A DNA stretch of 64,000 bases from Irpex lacteus (Eukaryota > Basidiomycota > Agaricomycetes > Polyporales > Irpicaceae). Below, in pieces: positions 35,093 through 46,639 of the stretch (its first letter is position 1; every line of letters starts with the position of its first letter). The DNA lies in NCBI GenBank assembly GCA_001986395.2, contig MQVO02000023.1, positions 186,001 through 250,000 of the forward strand, read 5' to 3'. Under the pieces are notes generated by a model, which was not told where the DNA came from, did no database searches, and was given only the letters and a program-made list of their open reading frames with translations. The position numbers and the translations under genes were made by a program.

Positions 35093-36081
35093 CTATTCAT
35101 CCCACTGTACGGAATCGCCACCCTTTCGAGAACGCAGTGCAGCTTTGGCGGCCTCTCTGGATATCGTTATTTCCTTCACGAGGCCGGCGAGGTAGAGTTC
35201 TTCATAATAGATGCCACATGTTTCGCAAATGATGGCATCCTCGTAGATGGCGTCGGATAAGGCCTGGTAGACATAGGAAGCATGAACCTTGCCAAGGAGC
35301 AAAGGACGTGCAACCTCTTCGTAAACGCGTTGCATACGAGGAAGGCAGGACCCAAGGGGTCTTCGAGTGCACCCGTAAACACAGCAAGGGGCCGGGCAAA
35401 CCGCCGTGTCGCGTTCAATGATGGACGTCCTCACACGCAGATTATCGCGCCAGGCAGCGACGATGTCGTTATACACGGAAATCGGAAGGGCGTTGAGGTG
35501 AGAGCGCACGGCCGCATTCTCCAAGTCAGGTGGGGATCCTGCGAGCCTCATGAAGCCCACCAGAAAGATATCCGAGATCCGATACTGCACACCTAAGCTT
35601 AGGAGGCGAGTAGGGTTGACATCTCGAGTGGACAGCTGCTCGGCCACAAACTGGCGACCTTCGGAGACGTTGTGCATGAAAGAAAACCGGAGGATGCCTT
35701 CCAGTTCATCTACGGAGAAATAGCCCCGCGAACCACTACTGCATTCGCCACAGAAGTCAATTTGGATACTACGAAGAGAGCAGTAGCAGACTCACGAGGT
35801 CCGAGAGAGAAACCTAAGAAACGCTTTGAACTGCTGTAGCGTGATGTTATTGACTCCTATCCATCCCAAACCGGGATCGCCGACTATGCCGTTGTCGTTA
35901 CGGCGGTTCGCAAAAAAGGGGCAGTGGGCAGCAAGAAGAGCATAGGGCACATTGAGGTTGACCGATTCAACCTGAGAATGCGGATGTGTCAACGATAGCT
36001 GTGTAACATGACGGGCATGTTCGAACGAACCTTGATAACCATAGACTCACGACGGTGAGAAGATGAGTGCTCTGAGTGCAT
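35093..36081 (-). CDS. BTB/POZ-like protein (third local paralogue)
   Basis: Three exons, 36031-36081, 35796-35971 and 35093-35738, give 290 residues. The introns are phase 0 (GTTCGT..CTCAG) and phase 2 (GTGAGT..ATGCAG), exactly as in the BTB genes at 44670 and 46640. The N-terminal 75 residues fit a BTB fold: MVIKVESVNLNVPYALLAAH, then FFANRR, then ITLQQFKAFLRFL. The rest is the helical C-terminal region with RISDIFLVGFMRLA, common in agaricomycete BTB proteins, and a Cys-containing central segment (CPAPCCVYGC). BTB domains mediate dimerisation and, in some proteins, cullin-3 binding; the partner here is unknown. The family call is firm, the start codon moderately so, because the first exon is only 17 codons. 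Confidence 0.75.
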
Positions 36082-36704
36082 AGTTGATATTGTAGGAGTG
36101 CGTTCTCGATGAAGGGAAGCACGAAGTGAGAGTAAAAGGTAGTACAACACCCACCGTTTCTTATACCGAGGCCCCAGTTCTCATCTGAACAAAAGCCCTT
36201 TGTGCGTCGGAGCATGATACCGAGGGCGTCCTGATTATAGGAATCATCTTCAAGCTATATGGTCTGAGTTTCGGCCTGATATACCTGTTGTAGTATTAGG
36301 AGAAGGAGCCGAAGCTTCATGCTGGAAGGATAGATGAATGTACGACGACCGTGACGAACAAGCTTGGGCGAATTAGAATAGCCTCAGTCACTTATGTATA
36401 TAGGCGCCTACGAGACCTATTTCCCACGCGTTTAAGTTTGTTACTTCGAAGAATCAATCTCGCGGTAAGAGGAGTATTAGATCGACGTGGGCCGTACTAC
36501 GGAATCCGGAACATTAAGCTGAGAGTGGCCGATTGCAATTAGATTACGGGTCTCCGTCTCGTTGCCTCATAGACTTCATTACTTTGCCTTATACGCTCTC
36601 TTCCAAACCCTCTTGAACCTTCAGTATTTATTCGTGTGCAATGATCTCTGGCCTTCTTTGAAACTTCTGCGCGGTATATACAGATTCCCCGGTGAATCTG
36701 CGCC
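36082..36704. other. Intergenic between BTB and kinase genes
   Basis: Upstream region of the BTB gene and downstream region of the kinase, both on the minus strand. No additional exon was recognised. Confidence 0.5.
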
Positions 36705-38473
36705 TTACTCATAAGCCCACTTGATCCAGCGATGCTTCAACGCTTCTACAACCCCTGTTCTCTCCAAGGGTTCGTCTTCGAGAAGGCCTTCCAGGAGTTT
36801 CCTCCCTACCGAGTTATCGTCAACCAGAATTCAAAGCCATGGCTACCCACTCACCTCGCGCCGACATCTTCTTTGGAAGCCGTTCCCAACAGATGGGTAA
36901 TCTCAGCAGGGCGGCTGCCGGGTCATTGTCGTTCTCAGGAACCAGGCAGAATGGAGGGCGGCGATCAGGAGCCAAGCTAAATCTTGTCATGAGGAAGCAG
37001 AATGGCTGACGGTCGGGAGATCTCTACGTACATCTGAAAGAATGAAGCTCCAAGGCTGTATGCATCTAACTTGGCCGCGTCCCAACTGATGCCTACAGCA
37101 GCCTCTGGAGCTTGGAAAGCGGGCGTGCCAACGATACCCTATAGAGCAGTCAGACCCGTGATGGATAGTAACATGGTAAATGGGAGCGACGGACATTCCC
37201 TCGCCCACACGGTAGGGCCAGCCCAAAATCGGACATTTTGACATGGACTGGAGACGTGCTGAATACAAGGACATTCTGTAGATGAGTTTAGCAACAAGTG
37301 TCATAGCAATTCCGAGTTACTCACCATCGGTTTGATATCTATATGCGCTAGTTTGTTCTTGTGTAAATGACGAACTCCTTCCAGCATCTGCTTCGCCATT
37401 TGTGCAACAAGCTTTTCTTCTAAGAAATCATTAAGAAATAAGAGACAGAGTAGCATCGCGGAAGGAAGGCGCTTCTACGTACCCATGTCGTGATTCAGAG
37501 CGTAGTGGTATAAGTCACCATATTCAGCAAACTCCATCACTATCACTGCCCAGAACAGTCGTTAGTGAATGATACGTTGTGATAGAGGGAGGCTTACTGA
37601 AATATCCTGCATCGCGGAAGCATTCTATCATGGCTACAACATTGCACTGCATGCCTGGTTCAGTTAATCAGACGTTCGAGGAAACATTAGAGACTTACGT
37701 GTTTGGTCGCCTTAAAGACTTTGTACTCCATTTGCACTGTCTCGCTAAGATATTTATCCACCTGCGAGCCGTACTGGGAGCGTTTGATGGCACGAACTAG
37801 TCCAGTACGCCTATCCCGCGCTACATGAACTTGACCAAAGCTACCCTGACCGAGCCTAAAAGATATCGGTAAGCACGAGCAGGGTTCCATCGAACGCCCT
37901 CACATTTTACCAAACTCGTAGTTAGCAAACACCTATTGCTACTGGCTCAGAACGTTGTCACGGTCAGAAATAGTCTCGGACTCACTGAACGTGCGTCATA
38001 CGCGATAAATCTGAGTACTAAAGATATAATAAGCAACGACTGAGGGAGCAGGAAATGGACTGCTTACCCATGATTTGGCTCGTCGATCGCCCTATGTATA
38101 TATCATACCCGGAGTGTAGCAACACCGGAGAGTCCTTCTCAAGACGCATGATATCGTCACCACGAGGGCCTCTCACGGCGGTGTAACCCTTCTCGGCGAT
38201 GTTTTTGACGATTGCTTGTGAGGATTTCATCGAAGCCTTGATCTCACAGTGGTATGGACCTGTCAACTGATTAGCCTGACTCTGTAGTATCGGTAGGTTC
38301 GCAGACTCACTGAGATAAGGTATGTTAATGTACCCGTTGCACTCCTTTGCTGAACCGATAGTATAGCATTGTCCTTGCATAATCTCTTGTCTTTTGGTGA
38401 CTAGCTCGGAGAATCCGCCAGTTGTTTGCGTACAAACCAACATTCCGACGCATAGGACAGGTGGGCGATCCAT
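36705..38473 (-). CDS. FHA-domain serine/threonine protein kinase (Chk2/Rad53-like layout)
   Basis: Twelve exons join without a frame error to 396 residues: 38311-38473, 38068-38259, 37986-38017, 37904-37932, 37699-37855, 37598-37646, 37483-37545, 37325-37419, 37195-37275, 37032-37138, 36855-36976 and 36705-36805. Residues about 36-115 form an FHA-like domain (YTIGSAKEC, YHCEI, GYDIYIG), expected to bind phosphothreonine. The kinase domain has GQGSFGQV at 141-148, AIKRS with the ATP-binding Lys, HIDIKPMN at 254-261 (catalytic Asp256), DFG at 276-278, and GTPAFQAPE ending at 299. All catalytic residues are present, so activity is expected. FHA plus kinase is the layout of Chk2/Cds1/Rad53 checkpoint kinases, but this protein is short and lacks an SQ/TQ cluster, so orthology is not claimed. 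The first intron is a multiple of three and could be retained in frame. Confidence 0.85.
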
Positions 38474-38793
38474 GGAGAGAGGGAGTAGTTGTTGGCATAC
38501 ATGCCTTGGGAACCCTAGTTGACTTCATATGAAGGAGCACGTCTATGAAGTCCTTTGTTGTCACCACGAGCACGAGTACCATAATGACCTGAAAGAAATA
38601 AGCGATAAACCTCTCAGAGGCCACATCAATCGAAGGCGTACCAGACTCGAGCGCAAAGGCGAGGTTTTGACTTGAGACTGGTCGAAGCTTAATTTTGGCT
38701 TTGAACGATACAGGGTGTCGTGAGCTTGGTCATTTGCGTGGTGAGAGTTCTGCGATCGGAAATTTCCGTTACGACCTGGCTCAATCTTTGAGA

Positions 38794-38901
38794 GATCAAT
38801 CCGTCTCAGGTCAGATTAGATTAGATGATTTGGTATCGACTCGGACAGATCACTCCGTGCCGAGTCAGATTAGATTAGACAACTTCGTATCGACTCGGAC
38901 C
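38794..38901. repeat. 54-bp imperfect direct tandem repeat
   Basis: 38794-38847 and 38848-38901 share GTCAGATTAGATTAGA and GTATCGACTCGGAC with scattered differences. It lies between the kinase promoter and the end of the SUN gene. Confidence 0.85.
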
Positions 38902-38979
38902 GCGGCGTAACATACATATCTATTGAGCTTCGCTTCAAGCCAAAGTATTTAACTATCACAAACGCTGTAACGCCAACAA

Positions 38980-39989
38980 TTAACTGGCTGAAAACCACGT
39001 CCGCACATTCACCGGCTCCCCGTAGATGCGAACTCTGTATAAACATGTCGAAGCGGCGCCCCAATTGTCCATGATCTGGAAAATGAAGAGGGAGAAGTCG
39101 ACCTTGGTATCTCGGATATAGTCAAAGACCGGGAACGTTTGGGTGGGCACAGGGGTGTGGATGGAATAATACATAGTCGCCACCGGTACGACCATTCTCG
39201 CAGAGGCCGAGGAAGGCATGTTGTAAGAGTTCTTGACCCTACCCTCGAGCAGGCGTCGATTCTTGAGGCCATCGACAACACCCCATACAGTCACATTTCG
39301 AGGTGCTCTATGCAAGCCAGGGATATGCGCCAGAGCATGATCTAGAGCGATGTAACGAGGTTGAAGATGTTGACTCAAGAGCACCCCAAGCTCCGCCGAA
39401 TGACCGAGGGTGTCCCAACAATCTTCGGCGTGTAAACTGTCCGTGATGCTGAGAGAGGGGGATCCATGTTCGGTATGAACATCGGCGTGCGTCTTACAAC
39501 CCGAAGTGAAAGGGCAAGCAATGCTCCCGCCATTTGTAGTGAGCGCGAAATCCTTGTACCCTTGGATGAGTTGATATAAAATTTCCTGTTCGGACGCAGT
39601 GGGCGGGGTAGGCACCGTGGAGGAAAGAGACGGCAGTTGTAGGAGAGGCCGTATATGTTGCAGAAACCCGACAGTGTCCAGACCTAGTTCAATACAGACA
39701 CGTCCAACTGCGACCAATAGAAGAAGCGATAACACCCATGCCGTTCTCGTGGAAAAGGCAAAACCGAGCATTACCGCTGCTATTTTGTTTGTATGTCCAT
39801 CTTCGTAGGCCGTCTTGTGGCCCACTTTATTAACAGAGTTGCCATCTGCGTCGACGTCCGGCATGCCTTCCGCTGAGCTGAGGTATTGACTGAGGAAATT
39901 TATACCAGGAAAGCTAAGCACGTACCTGAAGTGTAACAGAATCGAGAAGGGTCTAGTCGTCTTCGGATTTCTGCTTCGGATAGCGTCAT
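38980..39989 (-). CDS. SUN-domain membrane protein
   Basis: Two exons (39926-39989 and 38980-39872) give 318 residues. The 53-base intron GTACGT..GCTCAG joins phase 1 to phase 1 and makes the upstream ATG at 39989 the start. Residues about 66-82 (AWVLSLLLLVAVGRVCI) form one membrane helix. The C-terminal half is a SUN (Sad1/UNC-84) domain: DCWDTLGHSAELGVLLSQHL, NVTVWGVVDG, then VFDYIRDTK, IMDNWGAASTCLYRVRIYG to the end. SUN proteins sit in the inner nuclear membrane with the domain in the lumen and tether KASH partners; this is a minimal version without a long coiled coil. It is co-oriented with the two membrane-protein genes that follow upstream. Confidence 0.85.
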
Positions 39990-40363
39990 GCTTGATGTGA
40001 AGAAGACGTGGTGTAGAGTATGAGACTGCGGGATATGGTGGAATGATGCTGGATGCGGACTCTTGGAAGATGGTTGAACGATACACGAATAGGGCCTGCA
40101 GCGACCGCTAGGCCAGGCCACAATGCGTTGCAAACTTCTCACGTGACATTAACGCCGCTGATTTGAATAGCGTAATAGTTGTTATGTAGCTATAATAAGT
40201 TTCAGCGAGCTCACACCTAATGAGATATACTCTTTACTCAGTCGAATGTCATGATCAGATGAGATTGAACTGTGATAGCGTCAAGCATGGAAATACATTC
40301 TGAATGGCGTGGGGAAGACATGTCCAAATTACGAGGCGCTGAACATGGGCGGAAAAGTTACAG
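39990..40363. other. Intergenic, SUN gene promoter side
   Basis: Upstream region of the SUN gene and downstream region of the 410-residue membrane protein gene. Nothing else recognised. Confidence 0.5.
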
Positions 40364-41621
40364 TTATGTCTGAGATCCTGGGATCATAACCATCGCTTGT
40401 AGTTCTGGATGGCCCTGAGTGTGCTTCAGGAAATGTGATTTCTGAACCCAGGAAGGCAGGGCCTTTTTCTCCGAAAGGATGAGTACCTTACGATCTGACT
40501 TGCGTTCATACCCCCACCCTACTGGCCTCCACCGAAGCTGCTGGGCAGTTTCCTTCTCCCAAATCCACATCTGACACTTAGTCCCGCTCCTATGATAGAA
40601 TAAGTCTCCAAGCATTAGATCCGGATGCTTGGAAAGCTCGGAGGGAACCTCAATCGCTCCGTCCACCTTGTCGGCGAACTGGAAGAAGGCTGTGTTGCGG
40701 ACGACACGCCTTATATAAATCTGCAGAGCACAGCTGTATGAGTGAACGTTGGGACAAGATAGTGGGAGGTGACGGACATGAACACCGGGTGACGAGACAG
40801 TTCCATCATCATCCGGAGGCTGTAAAAGCGTGGGGGTTGTACTCCTCGCTTTACTGGTAGGTATGGGCGAGCGATCGTCGGGGCCGGGTATCGTGCCGGT
40901 GACAAGATCAGTCACGGATGGTGGACTACTCGAATCAGAGCAATGGCTGCTGGAACAAATTGTGGTGGAGGGGGATTTGCGTCGGAAGCCGTCGAGAGTT
41001 TGTGAGAGAGAACCTAACAACCCGTTTGGACCTGCGGACCCGTGACAGTGCTGTTTGAGTACTGAATTGCCATCTGCAGTCCAACTTGTTGGGCCACTAT
41101 CAGCGTTGTGAGTCGAACTTGGAGTCTTAGGACGCAGCGTCTGCATGGCAGCTGCATCATACCCATTGTCCGGCGAGGGAACTGATGACGGAAAGGACTT
41201 CCGGTCTTCTGGGTATGAAGTCTGGTTGGGATTATCCAGCTTGTCGACGGCGTGACTGATAAGAGGACTAAGATGCACATACAAGACCCTGTAGGTAGTA
41301 AGTAGAGACTCACATATAAGCGTACGCAGGCGGAAATTCCTGCAGAATCGTCGGGCGGGCCACAGGCCTCTTACCGGCTGATGAAGCTGAGGAGTCGTAC
41401 GCCAGAATGGTGGCTTGTCCGGGAACCACGAGTACGCTGCTCGAGAATGTGTGCACTGAAAGGCCTCCTCCCACAGTCGTGGATGATGGCGAGTTCTGTT
41501 GTGAAGTGACGCGAGGTCTTGCACACCAGAGCAAGACTGTTGTGAATACCAATGTCCCTATGGTGCATAGAGTATAGAAGTAATCATCACTTGGTAGAGC
41601 GTTGAAGGAAATGGCTATCAT
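40364..41621 (-). CDS. Hypothetical protein with N-terminal membrane segment
   Basis: Unrecognised. Exons 41314-41621 and 40364-41288 join across a 25-base GTGAGT..CTACAG gap in phase 2, giving 410 residues. That intron would be unusually short, so either the true acceptor is different or the two frames are joined otherwise. Residues about 14-34 (YFYTLCTIGTLVFTTVLLWC) are a likely membrane helix. The middle is a Ser/Pro/Thr-rich, probably disordered region (about 120-265). The C-terminal 120 residues are well-mixed and may fold (RRVVRNTAFFQFADKVDG, CQMWIWEKE, VGWGYERKSDRKVL). It lies between two other membrane-protein genes on the same strand. Confidence 0.5.
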
Positions 41622-41959
41622 GTCAAGTTCGATGCAGCCGTGGAGGGGTCAACTGAGAGCGACGCCATTCGTAGCTTTCAGACAAAGAAAAGTTAGAAAA
41701 CAGCTGCCGCGATCTGAAGTGACGCGTCACGTGTGGGCGCCTGCTTACCGGACCGGTTCGACAAGTCTCAAATGAGGCTACCACTGTCAACAAGAGCGGC
41801 TCACGTACGGTCTCAACGATAACAACGACCTCCCTTTGACTTTCTGGTTCACCCCGACTATTCATCAGCATCTACTTATCATTATCCCCTTCGTGCGTGC
41901 AGCCGGAGTAAGTATGTGCATCGTGATGTAGAATGAGAGGCTGTACGATTTGTGGGCGA

Positions 41960-43876
41960 TCAACCCTGTATTGCTAACACATGAAGAAGCATTACAACGA
42001 GTACGTCTATGATAATTGAATCCAATGGTTGCCTGGTTCCGGTGCTCACTCTTCTAAGTTGTTCAAAGAGCGGTCTCTCAGAGAAGTAAATGATGATATA
42101 CTCGTCGAAAAGGTAGATGAGGAGCATCAGCGCACACGCACAGGCATACTTTTGTCCTTCTTGAGTGAAGTATCGAAAGTACTGCATCACCCGACATCCA
42201 ATGAATCAGCAAACGCGAACAGTCTCTATCTGAGACGCTTACCATCAGTTTAACACGCTGATAGTAAGCGAGTAGCGCAGCAATACCCAAACAGAAAGCA
42301 AAAGACAGACTTGGCGAGGCCGTATCTTGGTAAGGGGCAGGATCCCCCTGAGCTAACTGGATCCGCTGATCGACAGAGAGCCCGTTCGGAGTGGAATAAG
42401 TCTGGATCGCAGTGAGTAGCGTGAAGTAGACCGACTTTCCTTTGCTTACCGCATCACTGCTCTCCCCTTGGTTCTCTTGAGAGCTACTCAAAGCCGCTCT
42501 GTCCCGAGAGATAGAGTTATCGCTGAACACTGTACCCTCAGAGTCGGAGGAGCCGTCGCAGAGTATTTCGGCATTATTGGTGATCTCAAGACAAAGGTTA
42601 GCTTGAACCTTCGCAGCCGCAGCCAATTCACTTACGATACCTGCATATGCAGCTGAGTTATCCTGGACACCTCCTTCAGGGCGATACCTCATATGAACAC
42701 CCTGGTAATCCGCGCCCCTGGACGGCGAGATTGAGGATGAATCCTCGTTCAGAAATGGGGTCTATTGGGGGCATTGTAAGTTATAATCAACATATGGAGG
42801 GATATACTCACGCTGCGATCTCCCATGTTTGTGCCTGCTGCTTGAAGCTCGTCAGCGATGGATTTAACCGCCTGATATAGACATGAGTTTTGAACTGCAT
42901 AAGCAAAGGAAAGGAAAGGAAAGAGCCCGACCTTTTCGCCATCCTGAGAGCTACCAGCATCCTCGAGCACCTTGTCTAGGCCCAAGCTAGTGCGAGGCAC
43001 CTTCAATTCGATGATCTCCATCAAGACGCCCTGAACCGTCCCTCGTAGCCTGATTACTTCCTGGTCAAGTTCGTGCAGCTGGCGGTCGAGGTCGTTGCCT
43101 GAGATGGCTACTTGCTCGAAGCTTTCGACTTGAGGTTTCATCTGCCGCATCTGGTTCTCTAGGACAGTGACAGATAACTGAAGCCTCCCGATTTGTGAGC
43201 TAAGGCGCGCCTCAACGTCAGGGAGAGCGGATAGCGCTTTATCGAGAACTTCGCGCCTCTTTGCGAGTACACCTACGAAACGTTAAACGATATCATTGCC
43301 AAGGGAAACAAAGGGCACCTTCTGCGTGAGTGACTATGTTTCTCAAAGACTGAGTGGACTTTCCACATGCTGTTTGTACAGCATTCAGAGCAGCCTCAAA
43401 ACCGTCCAAGCGAGCGCCGTCGTCCTTCTGTAATTCACGAACGGTGAGTACGCGTACGATCAAGCTCTTTCAAGGTATAGCGAGACAACGTGCCTGGTTT
43501 CTCTTCAGTTTCCGAAGCGCTTCTCGTAGTTCGTCGCTATTGTGTTGAAAAGCAGCCTGCTTTGTAACGAGAATGTTTACTTGACTTTCACAAAAGTCTC
43601 GTAACTGTACGTAATCCGCCGAACTGTGTTGAAGGGAGCTTGAGGTAATCAGTGAACTTATGCGACGAATACAATCGGGCTCACATATTCGAGATAGTGT
43701 TTCGCAGGTGACGAAATTGATCTTCCATGTGTTCCTGCACCCTAATTTCAGTAAAGTGATACTAAGTTGAAGGTGCCATCAAAACCGACCTGCTTATCTT
43801 TAATGCCCTTCAACGTTTTCACATCCAAGCGCACATCCTCAAAGCCTGTGGGCATCATGTATCGAGAGAGAGACAT
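41960..43876 (-). CDS. Coiled-coil protein with C-terminal membrane segments
   Basis: Eight exons join in phase to 510 residues: 43790-43876, 43685-43734, 43494-43638, 43319-43427, 42932-43272, 42812-42871, 42243-42761 and 41960-42181. Residues about 30-240 are heptad-like coiled coil (DVEARLSSQIGRLQLSV, LDRQLHELDQEVIRLRG). Two or three hydrophobic stretches follow near the C-terminus (SFAFCLGIAALLAYY, CALMLLIYLFDEYIIIYF, IDVLVVMLLHVLAI). The 43428-43493 intron has donor CAG/GCACGT, so it would be a GC-AG intron; no GT donor preserves the frame. The last hydrophobic stretch could instead be an 83-base intron (GTGAGC..AATACAG), after which the protein would end two residues later. The family is not recognised; an organelle- or nuclear-membrane-anchored scaffold is a guess. 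Confidence 0.65.
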
Positions 43877-44669
43877 GGTCGAGTGAGATGAGTGAGATAC
43901 GAGAGTGGCCACAGTGCGATAAACTCCATGTCGGTGATTGAAACTGTCGTGACATGGTTGAATCTATACAAAAGCACTTTTGAGTGCGCACGTGTTACGC
44001 CACACGTGGTACGCCATCAACTCGTCGCGAACTCGTCGTGATCAATTGTTCTGCTTTATAATTGAAACACTCCAGTGCTGCCCCTTTGGAGCCACGCAAC
44101 GCAGGACTATAGCTATGTCTTGATCTTGACTATTTCAAGGTTGGAGCGCTTAGGAGACGGTCGACGTGAGAGCTGCGCGCCTATGCTTAAATGCAATCGG
44201 AGGCGATCAGGCACCCACGTCAGCGTTCTGATCGTCGCGTACGGATAGGGAAATCACGTCTGGGTTCTAGATCGGTAACTATTCTCAGACAAAGACCACA
44301 CGTGTACAGAACTGAAACATTTAGGCCTTTCGGTGTACGGATGTGCGGAAGAAATAGAATGGACAAGGGAGAAAGGTTGCGAGGTGTGAATTCGAAGTGA
44401 TGTGATGTGATGTGATGTGATGTGAAGTCTTATGGAACAAAGCCTTCTGTGGGCGCTTATATAACTGATGACAAAGCGTCATTTGCATGCCAAACCTCGC
44501 TCAAACCACTCGGCGATTGTACGCGTGAAGAAAGATATGCCTTTGACACCGAGGTTATGGAAGTCCCGGCTGCTTGTCTCCCGAATATAAGACAGATTCC
44601 TTCGAACGGGGCCTCTAACACTTCCACGCAGACCTCCTTCCCATCGCACGCCTCCTACCAGTCTCGCCG
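43877..44669. other. Divergent promoter region
   Basis: It lies between the coiled-coil gene (-) and the BTB gene (+), so it should carry both promoters. It contains a TGATG microsatellite; no further exon was recognised. Confidence 0.5.
44397..44425. repeat. (TGATG)n microsatellite
   Basis: About five perfect 5-base units upstream of the BTB gene. Confidence 0.9.
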
Positions 44670-45625
44670 ATGGCAACTCTCACGCGATCTCTCGATCACT
44701 ACTACTGGGACGGTAATGTCAGCATAAGTGTACGTTCGTCTTTGAGTCATTATGCTTGATATGGCTAACAATTTTGACAGGTGCAAGCCACTCTCTACCG
44801 CGTCTATCGCTATACCTTGGTTCAGACCTCGCAGTTGTTTCGTGACATGTTTGACCCTGAGACGGGACTTTTATCGACCGAAGGAAACGACGACGCCAAC
44901 CCCATTGCAATAGAGGGAGTGGAGGCAAGAGATTTCGACCTGTTGTTGAACGTACTATATTTGAATCATGAGTGAGTGCAATCTCGGTTGTTGCAATACA
45001 CATGGTCTAACTGTAGTTGTCGGACAGTGGCACCGATTCAACTTGGAACCTCGATGACTTAGGAAGGCTACTCAAGATGGCCGCGTTCTGTATCTGCCCT
45101 TCAGCGGTCAACACGGGACTTCGTTTGCTCAGCCAGTTCAGAATGACCGACCCTGCGCGAAGGCTCCACATTGCTCTCATGAACGACGTCCCTGCTGTTC
45201 GCTGCAACGTCTTTCTACACGACCTTCTGACCAAGCCCATTGCGACTATCCCCCCGGGACACTTCTGGCTTCTTGGGAGAGACTTCCTCACCGTCTTGCT
45301 CAAACAGCGCAGTTCGGTGCAAGTAGCCCGCTATCGCGCTTCCGTACCTCCAGGTTTCCGTCCCGATTCGGGTTGCGAGCACAAGAGTCTTTGCAAACGG
45401 ATTTGGATCAAGCTGTGGAAATGTCACCTGGAGCAGGCTTTATTGGAGGATGAGATTCCTCTCAAGATGGTCGTGGAACGCCTGGAGCGTGTCGCCACCA
45501 GTCAGGTACGAGACTGCGAGTGCATCGCGACTTGTATGAACAATCATGGCCAGGCCAAACTGGCGTCTGAGCAGGCGGCCATACGATTTGGGATGGAGAC
45601 TCTCATCGAGTACTTCGCTGTGTAA
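44670..45625 (+). CDS. BTB/POZ-domain protein (first local paralogue)
   Basis: Exons 44670-44729, 44781-44971 and 45028-45625 give 282 residues, with a phase 0 intron (GTACGT..TGACAG) and a phase 2 intron (GTGAGT..GGACAG). The BTB core is clear: YYWDGNVSI, then VQATLYRVYRYTLVQTSQLF, RDMF, GVEARDFDLLLNVLYL. The C-terminal region is alpha-helical, with DLGRLLKMAAFCICPSAV and a run of Cys residues (CKRIWIKLWKCHLEQ, CECIATC) of unknown role. BTB domains are dimerisation modules and often link to cullin-3; no Kelch, MATH or zinc-finger partner domain is present. It is transcribed away from the coiled-coil gene and converges on the next BTB gene. Confidence 0.85.
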
Positions 45626-46639
45626 TAACATCTAGATTACGCACTAGCCTCTCGTTGTATAATTACTACATTATCTCTTCTACGTAACATCGTGCTTTGT
45701 CCTATAAAGCGAATGTGAAGCACCCTGATGTCTTGATATAAGGGCCAGATGCGACTTGAAGAAGTTTTCATGCGACTACTCGCTTACAATTCGCTGATAT
45801 ATCTAAGTCGTCGCCGGAAACTCCAAGTAGGAAAGTTGTTCCGAAGGTCATTATGCATATCTGACGGACGAGCGAGTATGCCTTCCACTTCCAAATATAG
45901 CAACACAGTCTCAAAGAGCAGTACTGCACGACCCCGACGTACTTATACTTCATAGCGACGAGTTTCTCGACATCAATTCGTTAATCAAAAATGCACACGC
46001 GGTACGTCACAGTTGAAGAACGTCGGTCGCTGCTGGGATCCATCAGATTGTTGACGTCACTGCTAACTTCGGCTGCTACGACTGCCTAAAATGGCAATAC
46101 GGCCGCGCCAACTTCGCGAATTGACGTCATGGAGGCACGGGCGGACGTCCGGCGAATCCAATCACCAATCAATACAGAAGGCTGATATTGATTTGTGAGT
46201 AGTAGAGAACGCATCCGATAAAAGGGATCACTCTGGGAAGGTTTCTGATCGCCTTCTCCGATAAAAAAGTATCTTTGTGATCAACGGTTTCGACTCCTTT
46301 TTTCCCTGATAAAAGGCTATCTCAAATCATACGATGACACAATGTGACTAATCGAGCCTTGGCGTCGTCTGATCGCGATCTCGACGCGGAGAGCGCGGCT
46401 ATCACGGCTACCATGATACGACCACGATACTAGCTATGCCTGAAATTTCCTGCTCGTCATGATACATACATCATACAGTGGTGGACGTCACAGCCCTTTG
46501 AAGGACGCAGTCCACACGGACTGAGTTTCGGGTTTAGTAGAACGTTACTCGCATTTCCGTGACCGTGATATTTCAACTACAGCTCAATTTACAAACCACA
46601 ATGGTAAGTACATGTATGCTACCAGGGTATTTGCGTCGA
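45626..46639. other. Convergent intergenic region
   Basis: About 1 kb between the 3' ends of two convergent BTB genes. A few GATAAAA words recur at 46214-46315. No gene supported. Confidence 0.5.

Noticed and set aside
36986..37304. Intact 105-codon minus-strand frame in the kinase locus
   Set aside because: It reads through two introns in the wrong frame; the kinase frame with DFG and APE motifs is the real one.
39000..39345. Alternative minus- and plus-strand frames over the SUN domain
   Set aside because: They are shadows of the SUN-domain frame, which has a recognisable fold and consistent splicing.
41623..41871. 82-codon minus-strand frame upstream of the 410-residue membrane protein
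   Set aside because: It has donor-like and acceptor-like sites but no combination gives an open join; more likely 5' UTR.
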